64,000 nt of DNA, from contig NZ_FNCO01000007.1 in assembly GCF_900100795.1 (NCBI RefSeq), forward strand, positions 1 through 64,000, written 5' to 3'. The position numbers and the translations under genes are program-made. The notes beneath the pieces were generated by a model. That model was not told the origin of the DNA. It searched no databases and saw only the letters and a program-made list of their open reading frames with translations. Of the stretch, positions 28,167-37,765 are shown piece after piece; the stretch's first letter is position 1; each line of letters begins with the position of its first letter. Source of the stretch: Pseudomonas abietaniphila (GTDB lineage Bacteria; Pseudomonadota; Gammaproteobacteria; Pseudomonadales; Pseudomonadaceae).

Positions 28167-29405
28167 ATGGATTGTCAGACCCTCGTTCTCGGCGCCGGTA
28201 TTGTCGGCGTCTGTTGCGCACTGCACCTGCAAGCCGCAGGCCAGAGCGTCATCTTGCTGGATCGTGACGAACCCGGCCGAGGCACCAGTCATGGCAACGC
28301 GGGCTTGATCGAGCGTTCCAGCATCATTCCTTATGCGTTCCCCCGCGAATGGTCACGCCTGCTGCGCTACGGTCTCAACCAACAGTCGTCCATGCGCTTC
28401 AGCCCTGCTTATCTGCCACGCCTCGCGCCTTGGCTGCTGCAGTACTGGCGGCAGTCCTCGCCGGACAACCTGGCGAAGGCCAGTCGCGCCATGCAACCAC
28501 TGATCGAGCGCTGCGTCATCGAGCATGACCTGCTGGCAGAGGCGTCGGGCATGACCGGTTTGATGCGCGCCAAAGGCTGGATCGAGTTCTACCGCGATCA
28601 GCGCGAATTCGATCTGGCCGTCGCCGACGCTAAAACCTACGCCGCATACGGACTGCGCTGCGACATCCTCGACGCGGTTCAATTGCGTGATCGGGAGCCA
28701 AACCTCAGCGGCGCCGTGGGCGGCATCCATTGGCTCGACCCGAAAAGCGTGACCGATCCCGGTGCGCTGGTGCGCGGTTACGCCGCCTTGTTCGTGCAGC
28801 GTGGCGGCGTGCTGCTCAAAGGTGATGCACGCAGCCTGCGCCAGCTGGATGAAGGTTGGCAGGTCGACAGCGCGGACGGGGTGGTCAGTTCCCGGCAGGT
28901 GGTCGTGGCGTTAGGTCCACAATCGGCCGACGTGTTTTCGCGGTTCGGTTACCGCATTCCGTTGGCGATCAAGCGTGGCTATCACATGCACTACGCCTCA
29001 CAACCGGGCGCCGCGCTGGAGCACTCCGTGATCGACGCCCAGGCGGGTTATGTGTTGGCGCCCATGGCACGGGGCATTCGGCTGACCACCGGGGTTGAGT
29101 TCGCCGCCAGCGATGCGCCCGCCAACGAGATCCAGCTGCGCCGTTGCGAGGCCATCGCACGCAAGCTTTACCCGCTGGGTGAACGTCTGGACGCCGAACC
29201 ATGGCTGGGGCGCCGCCCGTGTTTGCCCGACATGCGTCCGGTCATCGGCGAGGCGCCCCGTCATCCCGGTCTGTGGTTCAACTTCGGCCATGCTCACCAT
29301 GGCTTGACGCTCGGACCCGTGACGGGACGCCTGCTGGCGGACATGATGACGGGCAAGCCGACGTTTACCGATCCAGCGCCTTACAGCCCGGCGCGCTTTC
29401 GGTAA
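28167..29405 (+). CDS. FAD-dependent amino-acid oxidoreductase (DadA-like)
   Basis: A 412-residue DAO-family flavoenzyme. The N-terminal GAGIVG dinucleotide motif is followed by GRGTSHGNAGLIERSSIIPY, as in D-amino-acid dehydrogenases, and the C-terminus has WLGRRPCLPDMRPVIG and the FAD-contacting FGHAHHGLTLGPVTG. Such enzymes pass electrons to the quinone pool at the membrane. Divergent pairing with dpkA suggests that it oxidises a D-amino acid such as D-lysine or D-proline, giving the imino acid DpkA reduces. An L-pipecolate oxidase is an alternative. Substrate is inferred from context only. Confidence 0.82.
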   Translation: MDCQTLVLGAGIVGVCCALHLQAAGQSVILLDRDEPGRGTSHGNAGLIERSSIIPYAFPREWSRLLRYGLNQQSSMRFSPAYLPRLAPWLLQYWRQSSPDNLAKASRAMQPLIERCVIEHDLLAEASGMTGLMRAKGWIEFYRDQREFDLAVADAKTYAAYGLRCDILDAVQLRDREPNLSGAVGGIHWLDPKSVTDPGALVRGYAALFVQRGGVLLKGDARSLRQLDEGWQVDSADGVVSSRQVVVALGPQSADVFSRFGYRIPLAIKRGYHMHYASQPGAALEHSVIDAQAGYVLAPMARGIRLTTGVEFAASDAPANEIQLRRCEAIARKLYPLGERLDAEPWLGRRPCLPDMRPVIGEAPRHPGLWFNFGHAHHGLTLGPVTGRLLADMMTGKPTFTDPAPYSPARFR

Positions 29406-29444
29406 TTCGTCGCCCTGCTCGAGGAAGATCGGCTTAAACGCCGA

Positions 29445-29882
29445 TCACCTCACCAACGGTATCAACCGTTTCTGGAAGAACAGGCGTTGATGCCCCGGCG
29501 GGTAATCATCCAGGTGGCCGAATTCCTCATAACCGTGTTTGCGGTAGAAGTCGGGTGCCTGGAAATCAAACGTATCGAGCCAGATCCCGACGCAGTTCCG
29601 CTCACGGGCGAACGCTTCGGCCTTGTCCATCAACTGGCTGCCCATCCGCTGCCCCCGCGCCTGCTCAGGGACCACCAGCAACTCGATGAACAACCAGCGG
29701 TAAAGGATCCGTCCGTGCAAACCACCCAATACCGCATCGGTCTGCTCGTCTCGCACAAAAAACGCGAACTTTTCTGACAGCCCATCGCCGGCCTTCTCAG
29801 CGTTGTACGCTTTGAGCGGTTCGAGGATCTGCAGGCGTTCATCTTCGTCGGGATTGCTTTTGAATTCGATCCGCACACTCAT
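29445..29882 (-). CDS. GNAT-family N-acetyltransferase
   Basis: A 145-residue acetyltransferase. The acetyl-CoA pyrophosphate loop is seen in LLVVPEQARGQRMGSQLM (the Q/RxxGxG/A motif), followed by the C-terminal half FDFQAPDFYRKHGYEEFGHL. ATG 29882 has AGGAAG upstream and fits a domain of normal length. The substrate is unknown. It is convergent with the FAD oxidoreductase and separate from it. Confidence 0.85.
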   Translation of the reverse strand: MSVRIEFKSNPDEDERLQILEPLKAYNAEKAGDGLSEKFAFFVRDEQTDAVLGGLHGRILYRWLFIELLVVPEQARGQRMGSQLMDKAEAFARERNCVGIWLDTFDFQAPDFYRKHGYEEFGHLDDYPPGHQRLFFQKRLIPLVR

Positions 29883-30021
29883 GCGTCGCTTCCTGCTGAC
29901 GGGAAATTGGGAGGCAAGGGTGTCGGATTCAATGAAAGGAGTAAAGCCTTGCGCCAACAGTGCGGGAACAACCGAACGGTGTTCCCGCAGGGACCTACAA
30001 GAGCGGCTGAACGCCGTCGAA

Positions 30022-30288
30022 TCAGTCCTTCTGGTCGCGCAGCACGTTGCCGGAGGTGGCGTCGATGCGGAACTCATACGTCACGCTGTCCGCCTTGCGG
30101 CCCTCACCTTCCCAGTAACCATGGTCGTCCGCTTCGATCTTGTAGATTTCGGTGTAGCCCGCCGACTTGGCCTTTTCAATCGCTTTCTCGATGGTGATCC
30201 AGCCCGGGGCGGGTTTGTCGGCCAAGGCAAATTGAGCAGTGGCCAGTGCAGCAGTGGCAACAACGGCAGCGGTAAGTTGTTTAATCAT
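30022..30288 (-). CDS. Exported PepSY-domain protein
   Basis: An 88-residue periplasmic protein. The signal peptide (MIKQLTAAVVATAALATAQF, cleavage near ALADK) is followed by one PepSY domain (WITIEKAIEKAKSAGYTEIY ... WEGEGRKADSVTYEFRIDA). PepSY domains are thought to inhibit proteases or bind to membrane partners. It is monocistronic. ATG 30288 is the only start that gives a signal peptide. Confidence 0.88.
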   Translation of the reverse strand: MIKQLTAAVVATAALATAQFALADKPAPGWITIEKAIEKAKSAGYTEIYKIEADDHGYWEGEGRKADSVTYEFRIDATSGNVLRDQKD

Positions 30289-30471
30289 GTTTGAACTCCA
30301 TTTCCCTTCGCGGGCTTTATGACGTGCGATTTTTTGGAGTTGCCGGGGGAAAAAATAGTTCAGGCGAGGTTGTGTAACCGAGTGATGCAGTCGGCTGGCA
30401 GGAGCAGAGAGCTCGCCCGCTCCCACCGAAAACCGGTCATAGGGGCGTGACCGGATTGAGTCGCTCTCAGA

Positions 30472-30660
30472 TCAGCGCTTGACCTTGCGACGCAAGACAC
30501 CGTTCAACACGACCACCACCACCGCCACGAAGATCGCGATGTACTGGAAGGTCTTCTCGTCGAGCACGCCGATGGTCTGCAGGTGCGACAAGCCGAGCAT
30601 GATGACCAGTACGCTCAGGGCGATGATGATCGAATAAATAAGACGCTGTTTGTTGGTCAT
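30472..30660 (-). CDS. Small two-span membrane protein
   Basis: A 62-residue protein (MTNKQRLIYSIIIALSVLVI) with two hydrophobic helices (about 8-26 and 36-55) and a basic C-terminus (LRRKVKR), giving an inside-inside hairpin. No family recognised. ATG 30660 is preceded by a GGAAACTC ribosome site. It is divergent from the KefC-type antiporter. Confidence 0.7.
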   Translation of the reverse strand: MTNKQRLIYSIIIALSVLVIMLGLSHLQTIGVLDEKTFQYIAIFVAVVVVVLNGVLRRKVKR

Positions 30661-30862
30661 TGCGAGTTTCCTGAAAACGGTCGAAATCATAGGCGCGGCG
30701 CGAATGCGCCCGACATGTTACGCCCTCCAAGCGCTGCTGGCATCCCGGAGCGCCCGCTGAACCTGCGGCGAAGCGTCTCGGTCGGCGGTTCTTGTCACTA
30801 TGACGTGGTTTAATACGCGCCATTGTGTAGGAAATTTCACTGTTTCTGTTAAGGAGTCCCCA

Positions 30863-32680
30863 ATGCCCCATGAAGGCAGCCCGCTGCAGGTTGCAGTCGT
30901 GTTTCTGCTCGCCGCCGTCGTCACCGTTCCACTGGCCAAACGGCTGCAACTGGGCGCTGTCATCGGTTACCTGATCGCCGGCGTGATCATCGGCCCCGCA
31001 GGTCTGGGGCTGATCAGCGACCTGGAAAGCGTATCGCATATCTCCGAGCTGGGCGTGGTCTTGCTGCTGTTCATCATCGGCCTTGAGCTGTCGCCAAAAC
31101 GCCTCTGGGTCATGCGTAAATCGGTGTTCGGGGTTGGCTTGGCGCAGGTGTTGCTCACCGGTGTCATGATCGGCGCGGTCGCCCTCTTCGGCTTCGGCCA
31201 GCCACTGAACAGCGCGGTCGTATTGGGCCTGGGCCTGGCGTTGTCATCGACAGCATTTGGCCTGCAAAGCCTGGCCGAGCGCAAGGAACTGAACGCGCCG
31301 CACGGCCGCCTGGCCTTTGCCATTCTGCTGTTTCAGGACATCGCCGCCATTCCCCTGATTGCCTTGGTGCCCATGCTCGCGGGCGGCGATCACAACGCCA
31401 GCTCCAGCGACTCATTGCGTCACGGCCTGCAAGTGCTCGGCGGCATCGCCATCGTGGTGGTCGGTGGCCGCTATTTACTGCGTCCGGTGTTTCGCATCGT
31501 GGCCAAGACCAAGCTGCAAGAAGTGTCCACCGCCACTGCGTTACTGGTGGTGATCGGCACTGCGTGGCTGATGGACCTGGTCGGGGTGTCCATGGCCTTG
31601 GGTGCGTTTCTCGCCGGTCTGCTGTTGGCCGACTCGGAATACCGCCATGAGCTTGAATCACAGATCGAGCCGTTCAAAGGCTTGCTGTTGGGCCTGTTTT
31701 TTATCAGCGTGGGCATGGGTGCCAACATCGGCTTGCTGTTCAGCTCTCCGATCGTCGTATTGGGTCTGACGCTGCTGCTGATCGGCCTCAAATTGCCCTT
31801 GCTGTTCGTGGTCGGGCGTCTGGCCGGTGGCCTGGGCAAACAAAGCGCGTTGCGCCTCGGTCTGGTGCTGGCCGCCGGGGGTGAGTTTGCCTTCGTGGTG
31901 TTCCAGATCGGTCGTGACAAAGGCCTGTTCGATGCGCAACTGTACGACACGCTGGTGCTGACCATCACCCTGTCGATGGCGCTGACGCCGCTGCTGCTGC
32001 TGGTCATGTCGCGTTGGCTCAAGCCCAAGCCGGTGCACAAACCCGTGCCGGATGAATATCGCGAAATCGAGTCCGACAACCCCCGCGTAGTGATCGCGGG
32101 CATGGGCCGGATGGGCCAGATCGTCGCGCGAGTGCTGCGCGCGCAGAAGATCCCGTTCGTGGCCCTGGACACGTCGGTGGAAACCATCGAGCTCACCCGC
32201 AGCCGAGGCAACGTGGCCGTGTTTTATGGTGACCCGCTACGCCCGGAAATCCTGCGTGCCGCCAAGGTCGATCAGGCGGAGTATTTCGTCATTGCCACTG
32301 ACGACCCGGACACCAACATCAAGACCGCCGAGCTGGTGCGCAAGCTCTACCCGCATCTGAAAATCATCGCCCGTGCGCGTAACCGCCAGCACGTACATCG
32401 CTTGATGGACCTCGACGCCGACCCGGTGAGAGAAACGTTTTATTCCAGCCTTGAGATGACCCGCCGCACGCTTATAGGGCTGGGCTTGAGCGAGGCGCAG
32501 GCGGCCGCGCGCATCAGTCGCTTCAAGCGTCACGACGAACAGGTGCTCAACCGTCAACACCTGATCTACGATGACGCAGCCAAGGTCATGCAGAGCGCGC
32601 TGGAATCCCGAGCGGAGCTGGCGGAACTGTTCGAGTCCGACCGCATCGACGAGGAAGCTGAACAGGCCGCCAAAGGCTAG
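30863..32680 (+). CDS. KefC-type potassium:proton antiporter with RCK domain
   Basis: A 605-residue CPA2-family transporter. Residues 1-385 make about 12 membrane spans of the Na/H exchanger fold (GYLIAGVIIGPAGLG, LLFIIGLELSP, ILLFQDIAAIPLI). Residues 405-520 are a TrkA-N / RCK domain with the nucleotide motif GMGRMGQIVARVL, followed by a tail with many acidic residues. It should export potassium in exchange for protons under ligand gating, for example by glutathione adducts. No KefF/KefG-type ancillary gene is beside it. AAGGAG lies eight bases before ATG 30863. Confidence 0.9.
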   Translation: MPHEGSPLQVAVVFLLAAVVTVPLAKRLQLGAVIGYLIAGVIIGPAGLGLISDLESVSHISELGVVLLLFIIGLELSPKRLWVMRKSVFGVGLAQVLLTGVMIGAVALFGFGQPLNSAVVLGLGLALSSTAFGLQSLAERKELNAPHGRLAFAILLFQDIAAIPLIALVPMLAGGDHNASSSDSLRHGLQVLGGIAIVVVGGRYLLRPVFRIVAKTKLQEVSTATALLVVIGTAWLMDLVGVSMALGAFLAGLLLADSEYRHELESQIEPFKGLLLGLFFISVGMGANIGLLFSSPIVVLGLTLLLIGLKLPLLFVVGRLAGGLGKQSALRLGLVLAAGGEFAFVVFQIGRDKGLFDAQLYDTLVLTITLSMALTPLLLLVMSRWLKPKPVHKPVPDEYREIESDNPRVVIAGMGRMGQIVARVLRAQKIPFVALDTSVETIELTRSRGNVAVFYGDPLRPEILRAAKVDQAEYFVIATDDPDTNIKTAELVRKLYPHLKIIARARNRQHVHRLMDLDADPVRETFYSSLEMTRRTLIGLGLSEAQAAARISRFKRHDEQVLNRQHLIYDDAAKVMQSALESRAELAELFESDRIDEEAEQAAKG

Positions 32681-32698
32681 GCCTTTCAGCGGGAGAGA

Positions 32699-33604
32699 TC
32701 AGCGGCTCAGCGCGACCACGAATTCCAGAAAGGCGCGCACCTTGGCCGGCGGCAAATGCCGAGACGGGTACAACGCATACAGCGGGAAGTACTCGTCTGG
32801 CCAGTCCGTAAACAGCTCAATCAGCCGCCCGTCGCTGATCGCCGCCTCAACGCCCAGTTCCAGCACCTGCGCCACGGCCTGCCCTTCCTCGCAGATGCGG
32901 TGCATCGTGCCCACATCGTTGACCATCAGCCGCCCGCGCGTGTTGACGATCAGGCGCTCGGCACCCCGATGAAATCCCCACGGAAACGGCCGTCCGGTCT
33001 GCGAATCCCGAAAATCGATGCACACATGCGCAGGGCTTTCGAGGTCCGTGGGATGCTTTGGGCGACCGTGTTTTTTCAGGTAAGCCGGCGATGCAACGGT
33101 CAACACGCGTGTCTTGAGCAACTGTCGCCCGATGAACGAAGACGACGGTTGTTCACCAAACCGCACCGCCAGATCAACACCATCGGCCACCAGATCGCCC
33201 AGTTGCTCGCGGGTGAGCAGATCCAGTTCCAGTTCAGGATAAGTGGCCATGAAGTCGCCCAGCGCCGGCGCCAGAATCAGCCGGGAAAAATACGGATCGA
33301 CGTTGACCCGTAGACGCCCTCTTACCGCCGTGGCACTGCCCGATGCCAGCGTCGCCGCTTCTTCCAGGCCGGCCAGCAGCGGCGCGATGTCCTCATACAA
33401 CCGTCGCCCCTCATCGGTCAGCTTGACCGAGCGCGTGGTGCGATCGAACAGCCGAATGCCCAGCCGGGCCTCCAGGCGGGCAATGGCGCGGCTCACGCCT
33501 GACTGGGTCATGTCGAGCACATCGGCGGCTTTCACAAAGCTGCCGGTATCGACCACGGCCGAGAGAACTCCCATACCGCTCGCTAAACGTCCGTCGAAAC
33601 TCAT
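32699..33604 (-). CDS. LysR-family transcriptional regulator
   Basis: A 301-residue LysR regulator. The N-terminal helix-turn-helix (FVKAADVLDMTQSGVSRAIA) is followed by the two-lobe effector domain (about 90-300; PYFSRLILAPALGDFMATYP). It resembles the sub-group of regulators that control divergent oxidoreductases. It is divergent from the NmrA-like reductase gene at 33718 with a 113-base intergenic gap, so that gene is the likely target. Effector unknown. Confidence 0.9.
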   Translation of the reverse strand: MSFDGRLASGMGVLSAVVDTGSFVKAADVLDMTQSGVSRAIARLEARLGIRLFDRTTRSVKLTDEGRRLYEDIAPLLAGLEEAATLASGSATAVRGRLRVNVDPYFSRLILAPALGDFMATYPELELDLLTREQLGDLVADGVDLAVRFGEQPSSSFIGRQLLKTRVLTVASPAYLKKHGRPKHPTDLESPAHVCIDFRDSQTGRPFPWGFHRGAERLIVNTRGRLMVNDVGTMHRICEEGQAVAQVLELGVEAAISDGRLIELFTDWPDEYFPLYALYPSRHLPPAKVRAFLEFVVALSR

Positions 33605-33717
33605 TAATGATTCCTGGGCATGCCTGCAATGACGCTCATGCTATCGGAGAATCAACAGCGTCGGCGCAATACTGCTCGAATCGGCGACGCGAGGTCGCCC
33701 TCAATGAGGCATTCAGC

Positions 33718-34575
33718 ATGTACACAATCATGGGCGTGACCGGGCAAGTGGGCAGCGAAGTCGCGCGTCACCTGTTGGCAGCGGGCAAGCCGGTGCGCGC
33801 GGTGGTGCGCAGTGCCGAGAAAGGCGAGTCTTGGGCCAGCCAAGGTTGCGATGTCGCGATAGCGGATGTGGACGACCTTTCTGCATTGACCCAGGCCTTC
33901 CAGAACAGCACGGCGGTATTCGTCCTGTTGCCCCCCAACTTTTCGCCGTCCGAAGGCTTTCCCGAAACCCGTAAGGTCATCGCCCACTTGCATGACGCAC
34001 TGGCCGCCGCACGTCCCGGCAAAGTGGTATGCCTGTCCACCATCGGCGCGCAGGCCACCGAGCCCAATCTGCTCAATCAACTGCAGTGGCTGGAAAAAAG
34101 CCTGAGTGCACTCGACCTGCCCGTGACGTTTCTGCGGCCCGGCTGGTTCATGGAAAACTGCTTGTGGGACGTCGAGCCCGCCCTTCAGACCGGCGTGATC
34201 CCAAGCTTTTTACAACCGCTGGACAAACCTGTACCGATGATTGCCACCGCCGACGTCGGTCGCGTCGCGGCCGAGTTGTTGCAGGAACAGTGGTTTGGCA
34301 AACGCATCGTCGAACTGGAGGGCGAGCAGCATGTGACGCCCAACCAGATCGCCGACACGTTCAGCGAGCTGCTGGGCAAACCGGTCACCATGGAGGTCGT
34401 TCCTCGGGAGACCTGGCACGCACTGTTCACCTCACAGGGCATGAGCAACCCGGTGCCGCGCATGCAGATGCTCGACGGTTTCAACGAAGGCTGGATTCGC
34501 TTCGAAGGCCTGCCCCGCAAAGGTCGTGTCAGCCTGGCGAGCGTGCTGGAAGCACTCTTGGCCCGACACGGTTGA
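33718..34575 (+). CDS. NmrA-like NAD(P)-binding protein
   Basis: A 285-residue atypical short-chain dehydrogenase. The Rossmann motif is GVTGQVG near residue 6, followed by the typical NmrA layout (VRAVVRSAEKGESWASQGCD, then VCLSTIGAQ and LRPGWFMEN). Members act as NAD(P)H:quinone reductases, redox sensors or reductases of small molecules; the catalytic Tyr-Lys pair of classical SDRs is not evident. GAGG precedes ATG 33718. The LysR regulator diverges from it. It ends directly at the next gene's stop (convergent). Confidence 0.82.
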   Translation: MYTIMGVTGQVGSEVARHLLAAGKPVRAVVRSAEKGESWASQGCDVAIADVDDLSALTQAFQNSTAVFVLLPPNFSPSEGFPETRKVIAHLHDALAAARPGKVVCLSTIGAQATEPNLLNQLQWLEKSLSALDLPVTFLRPGWFMENCLWDVEPALQTGVIPSFLQPLDKPVPMIATADVGRVAAELLQEQWFGKRIVELEGEQHVTPNQIADTFSELLGKPVTMEVVPRETWHALFTSQGMSNPVPRMQMLDGFNEGWIRFEGLPRKGRVSLASVLEALLARHG

Positions 34576-35451
34576 TCACGGCGCGCGAAACGCTTTGACG
34601 TGCTCAATGAAACGCGTAACCGCCGGCGCTTTCTCGTAGCGCCGGTGGATCAATGACAGATAGGAGGTCGGCTCACAGCCTTCGATGCGTCTGAATACCA
34701 CGTTCGGCAAGGTGATGTGATCGACCACCGACTCAGGCACCACCGCCACGCCCTGCCCGAGACTCACCAAGGCAATCACCGACACCAGGCCGCCAGGCTG
34801 CGGGCCCAGCGTCGGCGCGAACCCGCCTTGCGCGGCGACTTCCAGTGTTCCGGAGATCTGTTCGGGAAGGATGAACGTTTCGGCCTGCAAGTGGATCGCG
34901 TTGATCACCTTGAGCTTGCACAGCCACGAGCTGGCCGGGAGCGCCAGCGCAAAGCCTTCGGTCAGCAGCTTCACCGCGCTGACGGACTCCGGCAAGCTCA
35001 TGGGCGAACGAATGAAACCCACGTCCAGCCGTCCTTCTTCGATCATCTTGGGCAAGGCCGGCATGGGGGATTCGGTGAGGGTGAAATCGACATCGGCATA
35101 GCGCTGGCGAAACTCGCCGACCAGACGCTGCAGCACACCGGAGAACACCGCAGACGCGACATACCCCAGCTCGATTCTTCCCGCCTCACCCCGCCCGGCG
35201 CGCTGCACGTTGTATTGCGCCGTTTCGAACTGCCGCACGGCCAGTTCCGCCTCGATCTGCAGGGCGCGACCTGCATCGGTCAGGCGGACTTCCCGTTGCT
35301 CGCGCACGAACAACCGAGTGCCCAGCGCGCTTTCAAGGTCTTGAATCTGCCGGGTCAGCGTGGGGGGCGCGATGCCCAACTGCTCGGCGGCCCGGGTGAA
35401 GTGTCGGTGTCTGGCGACGGCAAGGAAGTAGCGAAAGTGACGAATTTCCAT
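34576..35451 (-). CDS. LysR-family transcriptional regulator (BenM/CatR type)
   Basis: A 291-residue LysR regulator with N-terminal helix-turn-helix (HFTRAAEQLGIAPPTLTRQI) and effector domain starting ELGYVASAVFSGVLQRLVGE. The N-terminus MEIRHFRYFLAVARH is typical of the BenM/CatM/AlsR branch. It diverges from the MFS exporter gene at 35682 with a 230-base control region, so it probably regulates that gene. Its stop codon directly abuts the NmrA-like gene. Confidence 0.9.
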   Translation of the reverse strand: MEIRHFRYFLAVARHRHFTRAAEQLGIAPPTLTRQIQDLESALGTRLFVREQREVRLTDAGRALQIEAELAVRQFETAQYNVQRAGRGEAGRIELGYVASAVFSGVLQRLVGEFRQRYADVDFTLTESPMPALPKMIEEGRLDVGFIRSPMSLPESVSAVKLLTEGFALALPASSWLCKLKVINAIHLQAETFILPEQISGTLEVAAQGGFAPTLGPQPGGLVSVIALVSLGQGVAVVPESVVDHITLPNVVFRRIEGCEPTSYLSLIHRRYEKAPAVTRFIEHVKAFRAP

Positions 35452-35681
35452 CAGTCGTTACCTCAAAGGTAATAAAAACGTTCGGGACAGGTAACGCAGC
35501 ATAGGCCATCCAGCGGTATTGTGAACCCCTCACCGATCCAGCTCTGTAGCGGGCGCGCCAGGAGTGCCGATGTTTGAAGCACCTTGGTCATTTGGCTTCA
35601 GGCCCTTGAGGGCCAGTGCACCGCTAAAGAACGGTTTCGCAAACATTAGCTAGAACCTAATTTGTTGCCGGAGTCATCGCC

Positions 35682-37226
35682 ATGCCGTCAGCCAGCGCCC
35701 GAATCATCAGCCCTCGCATGACCCTGCTCACTGCCTCCGGCGTGTGCTCGCTGATCGTCCTCGACACGAACATTGTTGCGGTGACCCTGCCCAGTATTGC
35801 GCGCGATCTGGGTGCCGGGTTTGCCGACATTGAGTGGGTGGTCAGCGCCTACATGCTGGCCTTCGCGGCGTTGCTGCTGCCTGCGGGCAGCCTGGCCGAT
35901 CGCTTCGGTCGCAAGAAAATGCTGCTCACTGGTCTGGTGCTGTTCATTCTGGCTTCGGTGGGCTGCGGCGCAGCGCCCACTATCCTGATGCTCGACATCG
36001 CACGAGCCATCAAAGGCGTCGGTGCAGCCCTGTTGCTGACCTCGGCACTGGCCACCATCGGCCATGTCTTCCACGACGAAGCCGAGCGGGCCAAGGCCTG
36101 GGCGTTCTGGGGCGCGTGCATGGGCGTGGCGATGACCGCCGCGCCAACGGTGGGCGGATTGATCGCCGAGCTGGTCGGCTGGCGCTGGATTTTCTTCCTC
36201 AACCTGCCGGTCGGCCTGATCCTGCTGAGCATGGTGATGCGCAACATCGGTGAATCACGCAACGAACAATCGGCGCGCCTCGACCCGTGGGGCAGCCTGT
36301 TTTTCAGTGCCAGTCTGCTGAGTCTGATCTGGGGCCTGATCGAGGCCAACCGGATCGGCTGGGACAACCCGCTGACCTTTGCCCGATTGATGGGCGGCGG
36401 CCTGCTGCTGGTACTGTTTTTTCTGGCCGAACGCGTGCAACGCCGCCCGATGGTGGACTTGCACCTGTTCAAATCTGCGAGGTTCGTCGGCGCGCTGCTG
36501 GGGATGTTCGCCTATGCCGGGTGCGCGCAGGTGATGATGACGCTGCTGCCGTTTTACCTGCAGAACGGCTTGGGTTTCAGCGCGATTGATTCAGGACTGG
36601 GCATGCTGCCGTTTGCAATCACCATGCTCCTGTGCCCGCGTCTGGGGCCAGGGCTGTCACGTCATCTGTCTGCGGCCGCGATGATGGCGTTGGGGCTGAC
36701 GCTGGTCAGCACCGGCAACCTGTTGTGCGCCTGGGCGACGTCCACCGGGGGCTACCCGGCGTTCGCACTGGCCATGGCGGTGACCGGAGCCGGTGCGGGT
36801 CTGCTCAACGGCGACACCCAGAAAAACATCATGGCCTGCGTGCCGCGCGAACGCACCGGCATGGCGTCGGGCATGAGCACCACCATGCGTTTCAGCGCGA
36901 TCATGCTAGCGGTTGGCGTCTACGGTGCGCTGCTCGCCAGCCACACGGTAAATGCACTCAACATCAACCTGCACAACAGTGCGCCCGCCTGGTTGGATCA
37001 AGCCGAGTTCATTGCCTCCCGCGTGGTGGCCGGGGACATGACGGCCGCCTTGCAATCCGTCGGTGCCAGCGCCCGGGGAGTGGTTCAACCGCTGGCGCAA
37101 CAGGCGTTCGTCACGGGGTTTGCATCGGTGTTGTGGGTGGCGGGATTCGTCGGTCTGTTCGCCGCGCTGCTGGTGGGCACGTTGATGCGCAAACCCATCC
37201 CGACATTACAGCCGAACGTCGCCTGA
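35682..37226 (+). CDS. MFS drug exporter, DHA2 (14-span) type
   Basis: A 514-residue transporter with about 14 hydrophobic segments. It has DHA2-family signatures (VLDTNIVAVTLPSIARDLGA in span 1, LPAGSLADRFGRKKMLLTG after span 2, and WRWIFFLNLPVGLI in span 5). Relatives (EmrB, QacA, SmvA) expel drugs, dyes or host compounds with the proton gradient. No membrane-fusion partner is adjacent, so it may act alone. Probably controlled by the divergent LysR regulator. Confidence 0.9.
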   Translation: MPSASARIISPRMTLLTASGVCSLIVLDTNIVAVTLPSIARDLGAGFADIEWVVSAYMLAFAALLLPAGSLADRFGRKKMLLTGLVLFILASVGCGAAPTILMLDIARAIKGVGAALLLTSALATIGHVFHDEAERAKAWAFWGACMGVAMTAAPTVGGLIAELVGWRWIFFLNLPVGLILLSMVMRNIGESRNEQSARLDPWGSLFFSASLLSLIWGLIEANRIGWDNPLTFARLMGGGLLLVLFFLAERVQRRPMVDLHLFKSARFVGALLGMFAYAGCAQVMMTLLPFYLQNGLGFSAIDSGLGMLPFAITMLLCPRLGPGLSRHLSAAAMMALGLTLVSTGNLLCAWATSTGGYPAFALAMAVTGAGAGLLNGDTQKNIMACVPRERTGMASGMSTTMRFSAIMLAVGVYGALLASHTVNALNINLHNSAPAWLDQAEFIASRVVAGDMTAALQSVGASARGVVQPLAQQAFVTGFASVLWVAGFVGLFAALLVGTLMRKPIPTLQPNVA

Positions 37227-37353
37227 TCAGTCTTGCCGCTTGAGCCATTCGCCAGGCGCGTCCCTTTTTATCCTCCGTGCAGGGAATAACCGTCGACGCG
37301 CTTCGTCATACGGGCTCAAGAAAGTCATCCCGCTCGATATGAGGAAGCCCACC

Positions 37354-37611
37354 ATGAAAACCACACTGATCGCCCTGACCCTGACCGCGCTGAGCAGCTT
37401 CGCCCTGACCGCCAACGCGGACGTGAAGAACATGCCGCAGGTTCAGGAATACACCTACGGCACCAAGGTCGACATCGCTGAAGTGACCAAGACACCGAAC
37501 CTGAACTTCTGCGGCGTGCGTCCAGTGGACCTGGGTTATGTCGACCACATGGGCAAGGCGCACACCCTGCGCTACGAAACCAGCGGCAACACCTGCCTGG
37601 GCGACAACTGA
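37354..37611 (+). CDS. DUF2790-family exported small protein
   Basis: An 85-residue protein with signal peptide (MKTTLIALTLTALSSFALTA, cleavage near ANADV) and the DUF2790 pattern (VQEYTYGTKVDIAEVTKTPN ... CGVRPVDLGYVDHMGKAHTL). Two cysteines could pair. The family is common in Pseudomonas, periplasmic, and of unknown function; several members respond to stress or metals. An in-frame ATG 15 bases upstream is possible but GAGGAAG spacing favours 37354. Confidence 0.82.
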   Translation: MKTTLIALTLTALSSFALTANADVKNMPQVQEYTYGTKVDIAEVTKTPNLNFCGVRPVDLGYVDHMGKAHTLRYETSGNTCLGDN

Positions 37612-37765
37612 TTCTCAGGATCCGGCCGCTGTCCGAGAAAGGTCGCTTTCAACCATAACAACGGCGACCTCTCGCACTCATGACGACTACGCACATTCTG
37701 ATCCTGCGTTCGACCTGCCGATAGGCAATGGATCGCGGCGAATCAGGTGTGGTGGCCTCGGAGAC

